Below, piece after piece: positions 18,412 through 26,056 of a stretch of DNA of 64,000 nt; the stretch's first letter is position 1, and each line of letters opens with the position of its first letter. The notes below the pieces were generated by a model, which was given only the letters and a program-made list of their open reading frames with translations, ran no database searches and was not told the origin of the DNA. Source of the stretch: Lachnospiraceae bacterium (GTDB taxonomy: Bacteria > Bacillota > Clostridia > Lachnospirales > Lachnospiraceae); NCBI GenBank assembly GCA_015057515.1, contig SVED01000002.1, positions 1-64,000 of the forward strand, read 5' to 3'. The translations under genes and the position numbers were made by a program.

Positions 18412-18680
18412 AATTATTGACTTATATTGCCCTGTAAAAGTAATTTTAACCTAATGGATTAGGGGAATATTGGGCATATAGGATAAAAAATGAGTGCTAT
18501 TGCCCAGCAAAGTCAATTATAACGTAGAAGAAGGAGTGATTATTGGGCATATAGGAAAAAGTTTAGCTATATTGCCCGAAAATAGCCTAAGTGATACGGA
18601 AAGATGATTAATTTATGGGCATATATGAGAACTATTAGCACAGTTGCCCATTTGTATGAACTCTGACGTTAAAATGTATG
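18399..18680 (+). repeat. Tandem array of four degenerate 72-bp repeats
   Basis: Units begin at 18399, 18471, 18544 and 18616 (spacing 72, 73, 72). Each opens with TGGGCATATA and has TATTGCCC (GTTGCCC in the last) 24-27 bases later, so the first 34-35 bases form an imperfect inverted repeat (GGGCA/TGCCC plus TATAG/CTATA in units 2 and 3). The remaining 38 bases are weakly conserved (first two spacers about 58% identical by eye) and often contain an ACG core. The ends are conserved and loops vary. No open frame spans the array. Confidence 0.75.
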
Positions 18681-18932
18681 TAAAAACTTGCAGAGATATC
18701 GCAGTTAAACCCTGCGTAGAGTTACTGAAGTAGTAAATTTCTGGCAGGTAAACGATGCGTCGGTTGATTTTGAGACTTGATACTTAAAGGCTTACTTGCA
18801 GGATAGCAGATATCATCAGCTCTCTAGAACACCTCAACTCCCAGTTGAATTACTACCTCAAACTCCCTTCCCCAGTTATTGCCATACACCTACTTACCAA
18901 GCTATTATAAAAGAAAAAGGTCGGTGATTAAA
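18681..18932 (+). other. Intergenic region ahead of the XRE-PurM gene
   Basis: Together with the repeat array this is a gene-free stretch of about 620 bases. I see only minor dyads, for example TCAACT-CCC-AGTTGA at 18834-18848, and a C-rich segment at 18830-18890. No known riboswitch signature and no convincing sigma-A promoter were found. Confidence 0.4.
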
Positions 18933-20183
18933 ATGCTTAACAGTATTAAAATTGGAAACTTTATAATGGCAAAGCGCAAGGCTCTTGGTATGACACAACA
19001 ACAGCTGGCGGAGAAGTTAAACGTTTCATTTCAGGCTATATCGAAATGGGAGTGTGGAACAACATATCCTAATATCGAGATATTGAGAGACTTGGCCACC
19101 CTGCTTGATGTGTCTGTTGACGAAATTCTTGCTGGAAGTGAAAAGGAAGTAGAGGGTCTATCCTACAGCAAAGCCGGAATTGACATTACCTATACAGATA
19201 CCATCAAGAAAGAAATGTCTAAACACTTAGAAACCAAAGATAATCGCGTTCTAAATGGCCTGGGTCCATTTGCTTCACTCTACGACATAAAATTTCCTAA
19301 TATCGAGAATCCAGTCCTGGTGCTAAAATCGGAAGAACCAGGTTCAAAACAAAAGCTCGCCATGGAATATGGATACACCGAATCCATTTGCCACGATATG
19401 ATTAATCATCTAGTTAATGATATTGTGGTTATGGGAGCAAAGCCATTGGCAGTATTAGACACTATTGTCTGTGGAAACGCAGAGAAAGACACCATAAGTG
19501 CATTGGTTAAAGGTATATCAGATGCTTGTAAAGAAAATGAATGTTCCTTAGTAGGAGGCGAAACATCCATACAACCCCTTGTTGTAGAATCGGGGGTATA
19601 TGTTCTAACCTCCAGTATTGCAGGTATTGTTGAAAAATCCAAGGTTATAGATGGCTCTGCAACTAAGGAAGGAGATGCAGTACTAGCCATTGCGTCAAAT
19701 GGTTTGCATACAAATGGATACTCTTTATTGCGATTACTCATGGATAAGATGCCACAGATTAAGCTGGATAAAATAGATGGATTAACATTTATAGAGCAGA
19801 TTATGAAGCCACACACACCATATTACAAAGCTATCAAGGGATTGTTTAATAAAGATATTATTCACGGAATGGCACATATCACAGGTGGTGGTATAGAAGG
19901 AAATCTCTGCAGGGTTATTCCTGATAGTCTCTGTGCTAAGATTGATTTATCCAAGATAAAAACATTAAATATATTTAAGTATATCAAACATAATGGCAAT
20001 ATAAGTGATGAAGAAATGCTGCGAACCTTTAACTGTGGAGTGGGCTTTAATGTTGTGGTGGATCAGAAGGATAAGGAGGCAGTTATGAGACATATCAATC
20101 AGTTCTACGATTGCTATGAGATTGGAGTCATAGAAAAGGGAGATAGGAAGGTAGAATTTGAGAACAAGATATATTGGTTGTAG
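18933..20183 (+). CDS. XRE-family HTH fused to a PurM-like (AIR synthase) domain
   Basis: A 416-residue two-domain protein. Residues about 6-60 are a Cro/CI-type helix-turn-helix (RKALGMTQQQLAEKLNVSF, then QAISKWECGTTYPNIEIL). Residues about 70-416 follow the AIR synthase (PurM) plan: YSKAGIDITYTD, DMINHLVNDIVVMGAKPL, CSLVGGETS, ASNGLHTNGYSLLR and HITGGGIEGNL. In PurM the ATP/FGAM site has TDGVGTK; here the aligned stretch is KSEEPGSK, so activity may be altered. Housekeeping PurM has no DNA-binding domain. A nucleotide-sensing repressor is a reasonable inference. The start at 18933 is preferred over in-frame 18879, since it begins with the HTH and has GGTG upstream. Confidence 0.8.
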   Translation: MLNSIKIGNFIMAKRKALGMTQQQLAEKLNVSFQAISKWECGTTYPNIEILRDLATLLDVSVDEILAGSEKEVEGLSYSKAGIDITYTDTIKKEMSKHLETKDNRVLNGLGPFASLYDIKFPNIENPVLVLKSEEPGSKQKLAMEYGYTESICHDMINHLVNDIVVMGAKPLAVLDTIVCGNAEKDTISALVKGISDACKENECSLVGGETSIQPLVVESGVYVLTSSIAGIVEKSKVIDGSATKEGDAVLAIASNGLHTNGYSLLRLLMDKMPQIKLDKIDGLTFIEQIMKPHTPYYKAIKGLFNKDIIHGMAHITGGGIEGNLCRVIPDSLCAKIDLSKIKTLNIFKYIKHNGNISDEEMLRTFNCGVGFNVVVDQKDKEAVMRHINQFYDCYEIGVIEKGDRKVEFENKIYWL

Positions 20184-20234
20184 TTTTATAAAATGTATGT
20201 TATTTTTAGAACATAATTATTAAGGAGAAAAACA

Positions 20235-20273
20235 ATGGTACTTAATCGAATTAACCTCTCGGTGCAGCTCTAA
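20235..20273 (+). CDS. Leader peptide (uORF) upstream of the methyltransferase
   Basis: AAGGAG at 20222-20227, seven-base spacing, ATG at 20235, stop at 20271-20273: a 12-residue peptide, MVLNRINLSVQL. Its last codons lie inside the first arm of the hairpin at 20261-20323. A well-placed ribosome-binding site plus overlap with a hairpin is the hallmark of ribosome-dependent attenuation. Confidence 0.6.
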   Translation: MVLNRINLSVQL

Positions 20274-20323
20274 ATCTGGCAACAGATGCATCGAGTAACA
20301 AAGCTGTTGTCAGTTGCTGCACC
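20261..20323 (+). promoter_or_regulatory. Nested hairpins of a putative attenuator
   Basis: Outer stem GGTGCAGC (20261-20268) with GCTGCACC (20316-20323); inner stem GGCAACAG (20278-20285) with CTGTTGTC (20304-20311, one G-T wobble). Only four Ts follow (20325-20328), so it is a weak terminator at best. A ribosome at the end of the leader ORF would occupy the outer 5' arm and change the folding ahead of the methyltransferase start. Confidence 0.6.
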
Positions 20324-20372
20324 ATTTTCGTGTAACTATAAATATTAATTTAAGCACAAAGGAGCAGTTAAT

Positions 20373-21134
20373 ATGAACAAAGAAGAATTAAAGAAAATAT
20401 GGCAATCAGAAGAAAATATTGCCCACATAAAGGGCTGGGATTTTTCTCACATAGAGGGAAGATTCAAATCTTATGAGGATGAACTTACTTGGGACTATGA
20501 GGCCATAGTAAAATCCTATCTTAAACCAGACTCAAGAATCTTAGACATAGACACTGGTGGAGGAGAGGTATTATTATCCTTTGGTCACCCATATCACTTA
20601 ACCACAGCAACTGAGGGCTATCCACCAAATGTAAAGCTGTGTCAGGAAACCTTAGGTGCTGAGGGCATAAGGGTAATAGGGCTTACAGATTACGCTAATA
20701 CACCATTTGAGGATAATGAATTTGACATAATCATCAATCGTCATGGCTCTTATGATGCGTATGAGCTTTACCGTATATTAAAACCAGGTGGAGTATTTAT
20801 AACCCAGCAGGTGGGAGAGGATAATGACAGAGAACTGGTGGAATATCTGCTGCCAGACTGTGAAACTCCATTTCCGGGTATGAATCTAACTACACAAAGG
20901 AAAATATTTCAGCAAGCAGGCTTTACAATTCTTGAAAGTGGTGAGGAGTACAAGCCTATAGAATTCTATGATGTGGGAGCACTGGTTTGGTTTGCAAGGA
21001 TCATACAGTGGGAGTTTAAGGGCTTCTCTGTAGATGGATGCTTTGACAGATTGTTGGAGGCAGAAAGACAAATCCAGCAAGCGGGTGTCATTAAGGGGAA
21101 TGTACATAGATATCTGATTGTAGCAAGAAAATAA
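20373..21134 (+). CDS. Class I SAM-dependent methyltransferase
   Basis: A 253-residue Rossmann-fold methyltransferase. Motif I is SRILDIDTGGGEVLLSF; the acidic residue after strand 2 is in TATEGYPPNV; motif IV is DNEFDIIINRHGSY; the post-motif YRILKPGGVFITQQVGE is typical. An N-terminal helical extension (about 1-45, GWDFSHIEGRF) and a C-terminal cap follow. Substrate unknown; small molecules, tRNA or rRNA are all possible. CAAAGGAG precedes the start. The attenuator-like leader with its own small ORF suggests translation-dependent induction, a style common for ribosome-targeting antibiotic resistance genes, but that role is inference only. Confidence 0.82.
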   Translation: MNKEELKKIWQSEENIAHIKGWDFSHIEGRFKSYEDELTWDYEAIVKSYLKPDSRILDIDTGGGEVLLSFGHPYHLTTATEGYPPNVKLCQETLGAEGIRVIGLTDYANTPFEDNEFDIIINRHGSYDAYELYRILKPGGVFITQQVGEDNDRELVEYLLPDCETPFPGMNLTTQRKIFQQAGFTILESGEEYKPIEFYDVGALVWFARIIQWEFKGFSVDGCFDRLLEAERQIQQAGVIKGNVHRYLIVARK

Positions 21135-21146
21135 ATACACATAACA

Positions 21147-21181
21147 AATGCGCAGGAATAATGATATGATTCCTGCGCATT
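21147..21181. terminator. Hairpin between convergent genes
   Basis: A perfect 13-bp stem AATGCGCAGGAAT / ATTCCTGCGCATT with a nine-base loop. T runs are poor on both sides, so termination efficiency is uncertain, but it lies exactly between two convergent genes. Confidence 0.6.
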
Positions 21182-21201
21182 ATTCATATAACCTAAATCG
21201 A

Positions 21202-22002
21202 CTACGGTCTCATTCCAAGTCCGCCCTCAAGAGTAAGTGTCTCACCTGTCATATACTTGAAGTCTGGAGATGCAAGCTGTACACATACACGTCCAATCTC
21301 AAGCTCAGAATCACCAAAGTGACCAACTGGAGGAGTGTGTACGTTTTTGTCGAATGCATCTGGATAAGCATTCTTAAACTGCTCAAGCTGTGAAGTCCAA
21401 GCAAGAGGACAAACAACATTTACATTGATATTGTCTTTAGCCCACTCAGTAGCAGCAACTCTTGAAAGACCACGGATACCTTCCTTAGCTGCAGCGTATG
21501 CGCACTGACCAAAGTTACCAAATAAACCTGCACCTGAAGCGAAGTTGATAACGCTACCCTGTGACTCCTTTAAGTATGGATAACAAGCCTTCATATAGTA
21601 GAATGCTGCGTAAAGACCTGAGTACATAGCAAGATTGAATTGCTCTGTAGTGTGGTCAGCAAGTGTAACACCTGAAGCTGAAGCCTGTGCATTGTTGATA
21701 AGTACGTCGATTCTTCCAAATGCATCCATAGTCTGCTTAACAACCTCACCTACAACTGCTTCATTGTCTGAATTCTCGTTAACGTCTGCCTGTACGATGA
21801 GAACCTTAATTCCGTATAATCTTTCAAGCTCTTCTTTTGCATCCTCAAGCTTTTTTACATTACGTCCTGTAATAACGATATTTGCGCCTTCCTTAGCGTA
21901 TGCAGTAGCGATACCATAACCAATAGAACCGCATCTTCCATCGCTTAAAACTGCACGACCTGCGCCTGTAATAATAACTGTTTTACCTGTTAAAAATCCC
22001 AT
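21202..22002 (-). CDS. SDR-family oxidoreductase
   Basis: A 266-residue classical short-chain dehydrogenase/reductase using NAD(P). The start at 22002 (MGFLTGKTVIITGAG) has AGGAGG at ideal spacing; the longer frame to 22047 lacks this. The cofactor loop is TGAGRAVLSDGRCGSIGYGIA, longer than the usual TGxxxGIG because of a short insert. NNAQAS replaces the family NNAG. The active site shows the serine in NFASGAG and YAAAK for the Tyr-Lys pair. The C-terminus ends SPDFKYMTGETLTLEGGLG, which is normal. It is monocistronic and divergent from the HD-GYP gene. Substrate not predictable. Confidence 0.9.
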   Translation of the reverse strand: MGFLTGKTVIITGAGRAVLSDGRCGSIGYGIATAYAKEGANIVITGRNVKKLEDAKEELERLYGIKVLIVQADVNENSDNEAVVGEVVKQTMDAFGRIDVLINNAQASASGVTLADHTTEQFNLAMYSGLYAAFYYMKACYPYLKESQGSVINFASGAGLFGNFGQCAYAAAKEGIRGLSRVAATEWAKDNINVNVVCPLAWTSQLEQFKNAYPDAFDKNVHTPPVGHFGDSELEIGRVCVQLASPDFKYMTGETLTLEGGLGMRP

Positions 22003-22048
22003 ATTGTCCTCCTGTGAAATTAAATTAGTAGTTTCAACTATGTTCACT

Positions 22049-22057
22049 ATTATAACA
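22049..22057 (-). promoter_or_regulatory. Extended -10 promoter of the SDR gene
   Basis: On the minus strand TGTTATAAT, with TATAAT at 22049-22054. The -35 is weak (CTTATT at 17 bases). It lies about 46 bases from the SDR start codon. Confidence 0.5.
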
Positions 22058-22125
22058 TACTGAAATAAAAAAATAAGTACTATTAATATTAGTTTACAAA
22101 TTGTTCAAATAAGGGCGATAGAACA

Positions 22126-22156
22126 TAGACAAAAGTCAATTATTCTATTGTATAAT
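22126..22156 (+). promoter_or_regulatory. Possible promoter for the HD-GYP gene
   Basis: TATAAT at 22151-22156, with TAGACA at 22126-22131 (19-base spacer, longer than ideal). Confidence 0.4.
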
Positions 22157-22206
22157 TTATGCGAAAATGGTAAAATAATCTTATGATTTTTACTGGAGAG
22201 GGACAT

Positions 22207-23400
22207 ATGAAGAAAAATATTAAAGTGCTAGTTGCGTTTGCGGTTTTTTTTGTATTGATACAGGTTGGTTTTTGGCAAGTAGATAAAGCCGTGGAAAAGC
22301 ATAACAATACTCAAGTTGAGATAGACATAGTAGATGGTAAATCCTCTCACGAGAGTATTAATATGACCATGGAGGTTACCAAATACTGGACAGATTATGA
22401 TGTGAACAAGAACCTGCTCACAGGTGCTCAGTATGATGCGAAGATTCTGAATACTGGAAAATATGTTTTCAAAGATTGGACAATAATTGTTTATATGCCT
22501 GATGAAGGTGTTGTAGATAGCTTATGGAACGGTGAGTATGTGGTTGAAGGTGATACCATAACCCTTACACCTATGGATTACAACGTTATCGTCGAAGCAG
22601 GCAAGGATCAGCCATATGGTTTTGTGTGTACATCTAAGAACATTTTGCATTTTAATACCTATAAGGTTTATGGATATTTTGAAAAAACAAAGCAGGATAT
22701 GCCATTTTACTGGGTATTACAGATTATTAGAATTATATGGGCGGTTGCTTTGGTGTGTTTCATTGTAGTCCAGATATGTCTTATTGGCTACAAGAAAAGA
22801 CAGAGAAGAGACGAGAAAATTATCTTCCAAACAATGGATACATTTATATCCTTTATCGATGCTAAAGATCCATATACTCATGGTCATTCTCAACGCGTGG
22901 CAAATTATACCAGGGAGATTGCAAAGCGCATAGATCTTGACGAAGAAACAGTCAGAAACTATTATTATATAGCTTTGATGCACGATTGTGGCAAGCTTCT
23001 TGTTCCTGACAGTATCCTGAAGAAACCGGCTAAGCTCACAGCAGATGAGAGAAAGGTTATAGAATCCCATACTGTTATAGGAGCGGATATTCTCAAAGAT
23101 TTTACTGCTATATCAGGTATTCAAGATGGTGCATTGCATCATCACGAGAGATATGATGGTGCAGGGTATCCTAACAAGTTAAAGGGTGAGGATATACCAT
23201 TGGTAGCCAGAATATTATGCGTAGCAGATGCCTTCGATGCTATGAACAGCGACAGATGTTATCGTAAAAAATTACCACAGGATGAGATTATCAAAGAGTT
23301 AAAAGAAAACTCTGACAAACAGTTTGATTCAAAAATAGTTCAATATATGTTAGATATTGTGGCAGATGGTCAGGTTGAAGGCTGGGCTTTAAGTGAATAA
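22207..23400 (+). CDS. HD-GYP phosphodiesterase with CBM2-like sensor domain
   Basis: Predicted cyclic-di-GMP phosphodiesterase of 397 residues. An N-terminal membrane segment (about 6-24), an extracytoplasmic domain (about 45-160), a second membrane segment (about 168-194) and a C-terminal HD-GYP domain. The extracytoplasmic part reads AQYDAKILNTG, KDWTIIVYMPDE, SLWNGEYVVEGDTITLTP and ends GKDQPYGFV, closely resembling the NTG / gWtv / WNg / gFGF pattern of family 2 carbohydrate-binding modules. The HD-GYP core has HGHSQRVANYT, LMHDCGKL (H259, D260), ALHHHERYDGAGYP and ADAFDAMNSDR, so it looks active. The start at 22207 is set by GAGAGGG just upstream. The next operon encodes a PgaCD-like synthase, suggesting surface-glycan sensing. 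Confidence 0.85.
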   Translation: MKKNIKVLVAFAVFFVLIQVGFWQVDKAVEKHNNTQVEIDIVDGKSSHESINMTMEVTKYWTDYDVNKNLLTGAQYDAKILNTGKYVFKDWTIIVYMPDEGVVDSLWNGEYVVEGDTITLTPMDYNVIVEAGKDQPYGFVCTSKNILHFNTYKVYGYFEKTKQDMPFYWVLQIIRIIWAVALVCFIVVQICLIGYKKRQRRDEKIIFQTMDTFISFIDAKDPYTHGHSQRVANYTREIAKRIDLDEETVRNYYYIALMHDCGKLLVPDSILKKPAKLTADERKVIESHTVIGADILKDFTAISGIQDGALHHHERYDGAGYPNKLKGEDIPLVARILCVADAFDAMNSDRCYRKKLPQDEIIKELKENSDKQFDSKIVQYMLDIVADGQVEGWALSE

Positions 23401-23409
23401 GTAAATCAT

Positions 23410-23447
23410 AGCAGGATTAAATACAAAATATTTAATCCTGCTTTTTT
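23410..23447 (+). terminator. Intrinsic terminator of the HD-GYP gene
   Basis: A 14-bp perfect stem AGCAGGATTAAATA / TATTTAATCCTGCT with a five-base loop and a T run. Confidence 0.92.
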
Positions 23448-23525
23448 AGGGGTTAAGTATGTGTCGTAAACTGTCGATAAAGAGTTGATAATTAATAAAC
23501 AAAACCCCACAAAAAAGATGAAATT

Positions 23526-24740
23526 ATGCTAAGAACAATAGAACTTTTTGTGTTCTGGTATCCGGCCATAATGTCTATGGCATGGGTTGTAGGCGGCATT
23601 ATGTTTTACTTTTGCAATGAAAGAAGAAAACCATTACCCCTTTATGAAACACCCATGGTATCAATACTGGTACCCTGCTTTAACGAAGCAGAGACAATTG
23701 AACACACTGTAAGACAGCTTTCCAATCTTCAGTATCCAAACTATGAGATTATTGCCATTAACGATGGAAGTAGTGACAATACCTCGGAAGTTATTATGGG
23801 CTTACTGGATAAGTATGAAAAGCTCAGATTTGTTGATTTAAAAGAAAATAACGGAAAGGCAAATGCCTTGTATTTGGGATTGTTAGCATCTAAGGGAGAA
23901 ATTCTCATGGGTGTTGATTCTGATGCCTATATAATGCCGGATGCGTTGAATTACATTGTTCCTCATTTTACTAACCCATATAACGGGGAACGTGTCGGTG
24001 CAGTAACCGGCAATCCACGTGTGAGAAACAGAAGCTCACTTCTTGCAAAATTACAGCTTTGTGAGTATGCCAGTATAGTGAGTCTTATTAAGAGAACCCA
24101 GAGAATATGGGGCAAGGTTATGACTGTATCAGGAGTTGTTGTAGCCTTTCGCAAGAGGGCACTTCTTGATTGCAAGCTTTGGGATAGAGATATGATAACT
24201 GAGGATATTGGTGTAACATGGAAACTGGAAAAGAAATTCTGGGACGTTAGATATGAGCCTAATGCCCTTTGTATGATGCTCGTGCCAGAAACCATAAAGG
24301 GTCTATTCAAACAACGTAAGAGATGGACTCAGGGTGGTATGGAGATACTTCGAAGACACTATGACATCTTTGGTGATTGGAAAACCAGAAGAATGTTTTT
24401 AGTATATTTGGAACAGATAGTTTCTATTGTATGGGCGCTTTGCTGGTTGCTTATGCTTATTATTCTTCTTATAGGTTGGTTTACTTTTGGTGAGTGGATG
24501 GCATTACCATACATATGGAAAAGCTTGTTCTTATCAACAGTTTGTATAATACAATTTGCAGTGGCTATGATACTTGATAGTCGCTATGATAAGCATCTGT
24601 TTAGAAACGCAGTAACAGCAATTTGGTATCCATTTTTATACTGGTATGTAAATGCTCTTATAGTTATTGCATCCATACCATCACTGTTTAAGCGCAGAAA
24701 GAAAATGGCTACTTGGGATAGTCCGGACAGGGGGTTATAA
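23526..24740 (+). CDS. Processive family 2 glycosyltransferase, PgaC/IcaA-like
   Basis: Membrane-bound polysaccharide synthase of 404 residues. One N-terminal membrane segment, a cytoplasmic GT-A domain, then about four C-terminal membrane segments. The processive GT2 motifs are in order: INDGSSDNT, GVDSDAYI (DxD), TEDIGVTWKLE and the acceptor motif KQRKRWTQGG (QxxRW). Length and topology match PgaC/IcaA, which makes poly-beta-1,6-N-acetylglucosamine from UDP-GlcNAc, better than cellulose synthase, which is longer and carries PilZ. A PgaD-like partner follows two bases later. No deacetylase (PgaB/IcaB) is present, so the polymer may stay acetylated or be another hexosamine glycan. Confidence 0.85.
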   Translation: MLRTIELFVFWYPAIMSMAWVVGGIMFYFCNERRKPLPLYETPMVSILVPCFNEAETIEHTVRQLSNLQYPNYEIIAINDGSSDNTSEVIMGLLDKYEKLRFVDLKENNGKANALYLGLLASKGEILMGVDSDAYIMPDALNYIVPHFTNPYNGERVGAVTGNPRVRNRSSLLAKLQLCEYASIVSLIKRTQRIWGKVMTVSGVVVAFRKRALLDCKLWDRDMITEDIGVTWKLEKKFWDVRYEPNALCMMLVPETIKGLFKQRKRWTQGGMEILRRHYDIFGDWKTRRMFLVYLEQIVSIVWALCWLLMLIILLIGWFTFGEWMALPYIWKSLFLSTVCIIQFAVAMILDSRYDKHLFRNAVTAIWYPFLYWYVNALIVIASIPSLFKRRKKMATWDSPDRGL

Positions 24741-24742
24741 TC

Positions 24743-25270
24743 ATGAGAGAATTAGATGAGAATTTTACAAATCCCCTTCCACAGAAGGCAGAGTATGATA
24801 TAGGCGACCATTTGATATATGGCAATCAGAAGAAATGGAAAAAGGTTATTGAATGGATACTAACTATTGTAGCCTGGGCAATACTTGTGTCCTATGTGCT
24901 GTATCTTATATATGGTAGTCTTGCCATAAAGTATGGCTGGTATCTGCCTGAGTTTACCATATACACTCGTGAAATGGTGCTAGAGATACAGAAGTATTTT
25001 TTCATACTTTTCATTGCGTTACTTATACTTACAGTACTGCTTATCTTCTGGAAGAATTATAATTTGCGAAGATTTGGAAAGTTACACAGAAGAAAGTTCA
25101 GACCCCCTGTAGATGAGGAAGAGCTTGCAAAGCTTTTTGAGCTTGATATAGAGTATGTTAAGGACTTTAGAGAACAAAGAGTTGTCGTGTTAGAAACTAA
25201 TATTGTTCCTCCAGAGTTGGGTATGGGACGAGATGACGACGATGAAGATGAAGACGAAAACCGACAGTAA
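24743..25270 (+). CDS. PgaD-like membrane partner of the glycosyltransferase
   Basis: A 175-residue protein with two central membrane segments (about 36-58 and 78-101) followed by FWKNYNLRRFGKLHRRK. The segment Trp-x-x-Tyr-Asn-x-x-Arg-Phe-Gly just after the second helix is the feature PgaD proteins share. PgaD stabilises PgaC and, in E. coli, both jointly bind cyclic-di-GMP. The C-terminus is acidic and ends in a run of Asp/Glu. It starts two bases after the synthase gene stops, so the two are translationally linked. Similarity is at motif and topology level only, so the assignment is moderately sure. Confidence 0.68.
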   Translation: MRELDENFTNPLPQKAEYDIGDHLIYGNQKKWKKVIEWILTIVAWAILVSYVLYLIYGSLAIKYGWYLPEFTIYTREMVLEIQKYFFILFIALLILTVLLIFWKNYNLRRFGKLHRRKFRPPVDEEELAKLFELDIEYVKDFREQRVVVLETNIVPPELGMGRDDDDEDEDENRQ

Positions 25271-25289
25271 TATAGCTGTCGGTTTTTTA
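25257..25289 (+). terminator. Terminator of the pgaCD-like operon
   Basis: An 11-bp stem AAAACCGACAG / CTGTCGGTTTT with an eight-base loop and Ts. The 5' arm overlaps the stop codon of the PgaD-like gene. Confidence 0.88.
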
Positions 25290-25424
25290 TACAAAAAATA
25301 TATAATGGCAGGACTAGAACCACCTGTTAAGGGTCACATTAAAATTGTATTGGGACGCTTTATGTTTGGTGGATATTATGCTACAATATTATATTAAGGT
25401 ATTTTCTTTTGCGGAGGAATTATT

Positions 25425-26042
25425 ATGACTGAAAAAGAAAAGATGCTTCAGGGAAAGATTTATGATGCTTCAGACAAGGAACTGGTAAGGTTAAGAGGTA
25501 TTGCTCATAGACTTTCTGCTGAGTACAATAATACATTTGAAGATGAAGAAGACAGGCGAAAGGATATATTATCAAAGCTACTTCCTAATATGGGGGAAGG
25601 AACCTATCTTCAAGGGCCTATTCAGTTTGACTATGGTGTATTTACTAAAATTGGTAAGAGAAGCTATGCCAACTTTAATTTAACCATTCTAGACTGTGCA
25701 CCTGTAACTATAGGTGACAATGTATTTTTTGGCCCTAACTGTACATTAGCCACTCCTATGCATCCGTATCTCCCAGAGGAAAGAGCCATGTATGATAATG
25801 GTGATGGAGTTTTACGAGACAGAGAGTATGCGAAGCCAATTACCATTGGAAATGATTGCTGGATAGCTGCAAACGTGGTTATATGCGGAGGAGTAACTAT
25901 AGGTGAGGGCTGTGTTATAGGTGCAGGAAGTGTAGTTACAAGGGATATTCCATCAGGGGTGATTGCGGCTGGCAATCCATGCAAGATTATTAGAAAGGTT
26001 ACAGAGGAAGATTCTATATACAATAAAGAAGCGTTATTCTAA
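25425..26042 (+). CDS. Maltose/galactoside O-acetyltransferase family
   Basis: A 205-residue left-handed beta-helix (hexapeptide-repeat) acetyltransferase using acetyl-CoA. An N-terminal MAC domain (EKMLQGKIYDASDKELVRLR) is followed by repeats: NVFFGPNCTLATPMHP contains the catalytic histidine, and the coil continues through ITIGNDCWIAANVVICGG and VIGAGSVVTRDIPSGVIAAG. It acetylates sugar 6-hydroxyls in the characterised relatives. GCGGAGG precedes the start. The DHH phosphoesterase follows 14 bases later, which suggests an operon. Confidence 0.9.
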   Translation: MTEKEKMLQGKIYDASDKELVRLRGIAHRLSAEYNNTFEDEEDRRKDILSKLLPNMGEGTYLQGPIQFDYGVFTKIGKRSYANFNLTILDCAPVTIGDNVFFGPNCTLATPMHPYLPEERAMYDNGDGVLRDREYAKPITIGNDCWIAANVVICGGVTIGEGCVIGAGSVVTRDIPSGVIAAGNPCKIIRKVTEEDSIYNKEALF

Positions 26043-26056
26043 CAGGAGGAAGAGTT

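Noticed and set aside
18399-18680. CRISPR array
   Set aside because: Only four units; the conserved parts are two short blocks around a variable loop, not one constant repeat, spacing elements are themselves weakly similar, and no cas genes are in the window.
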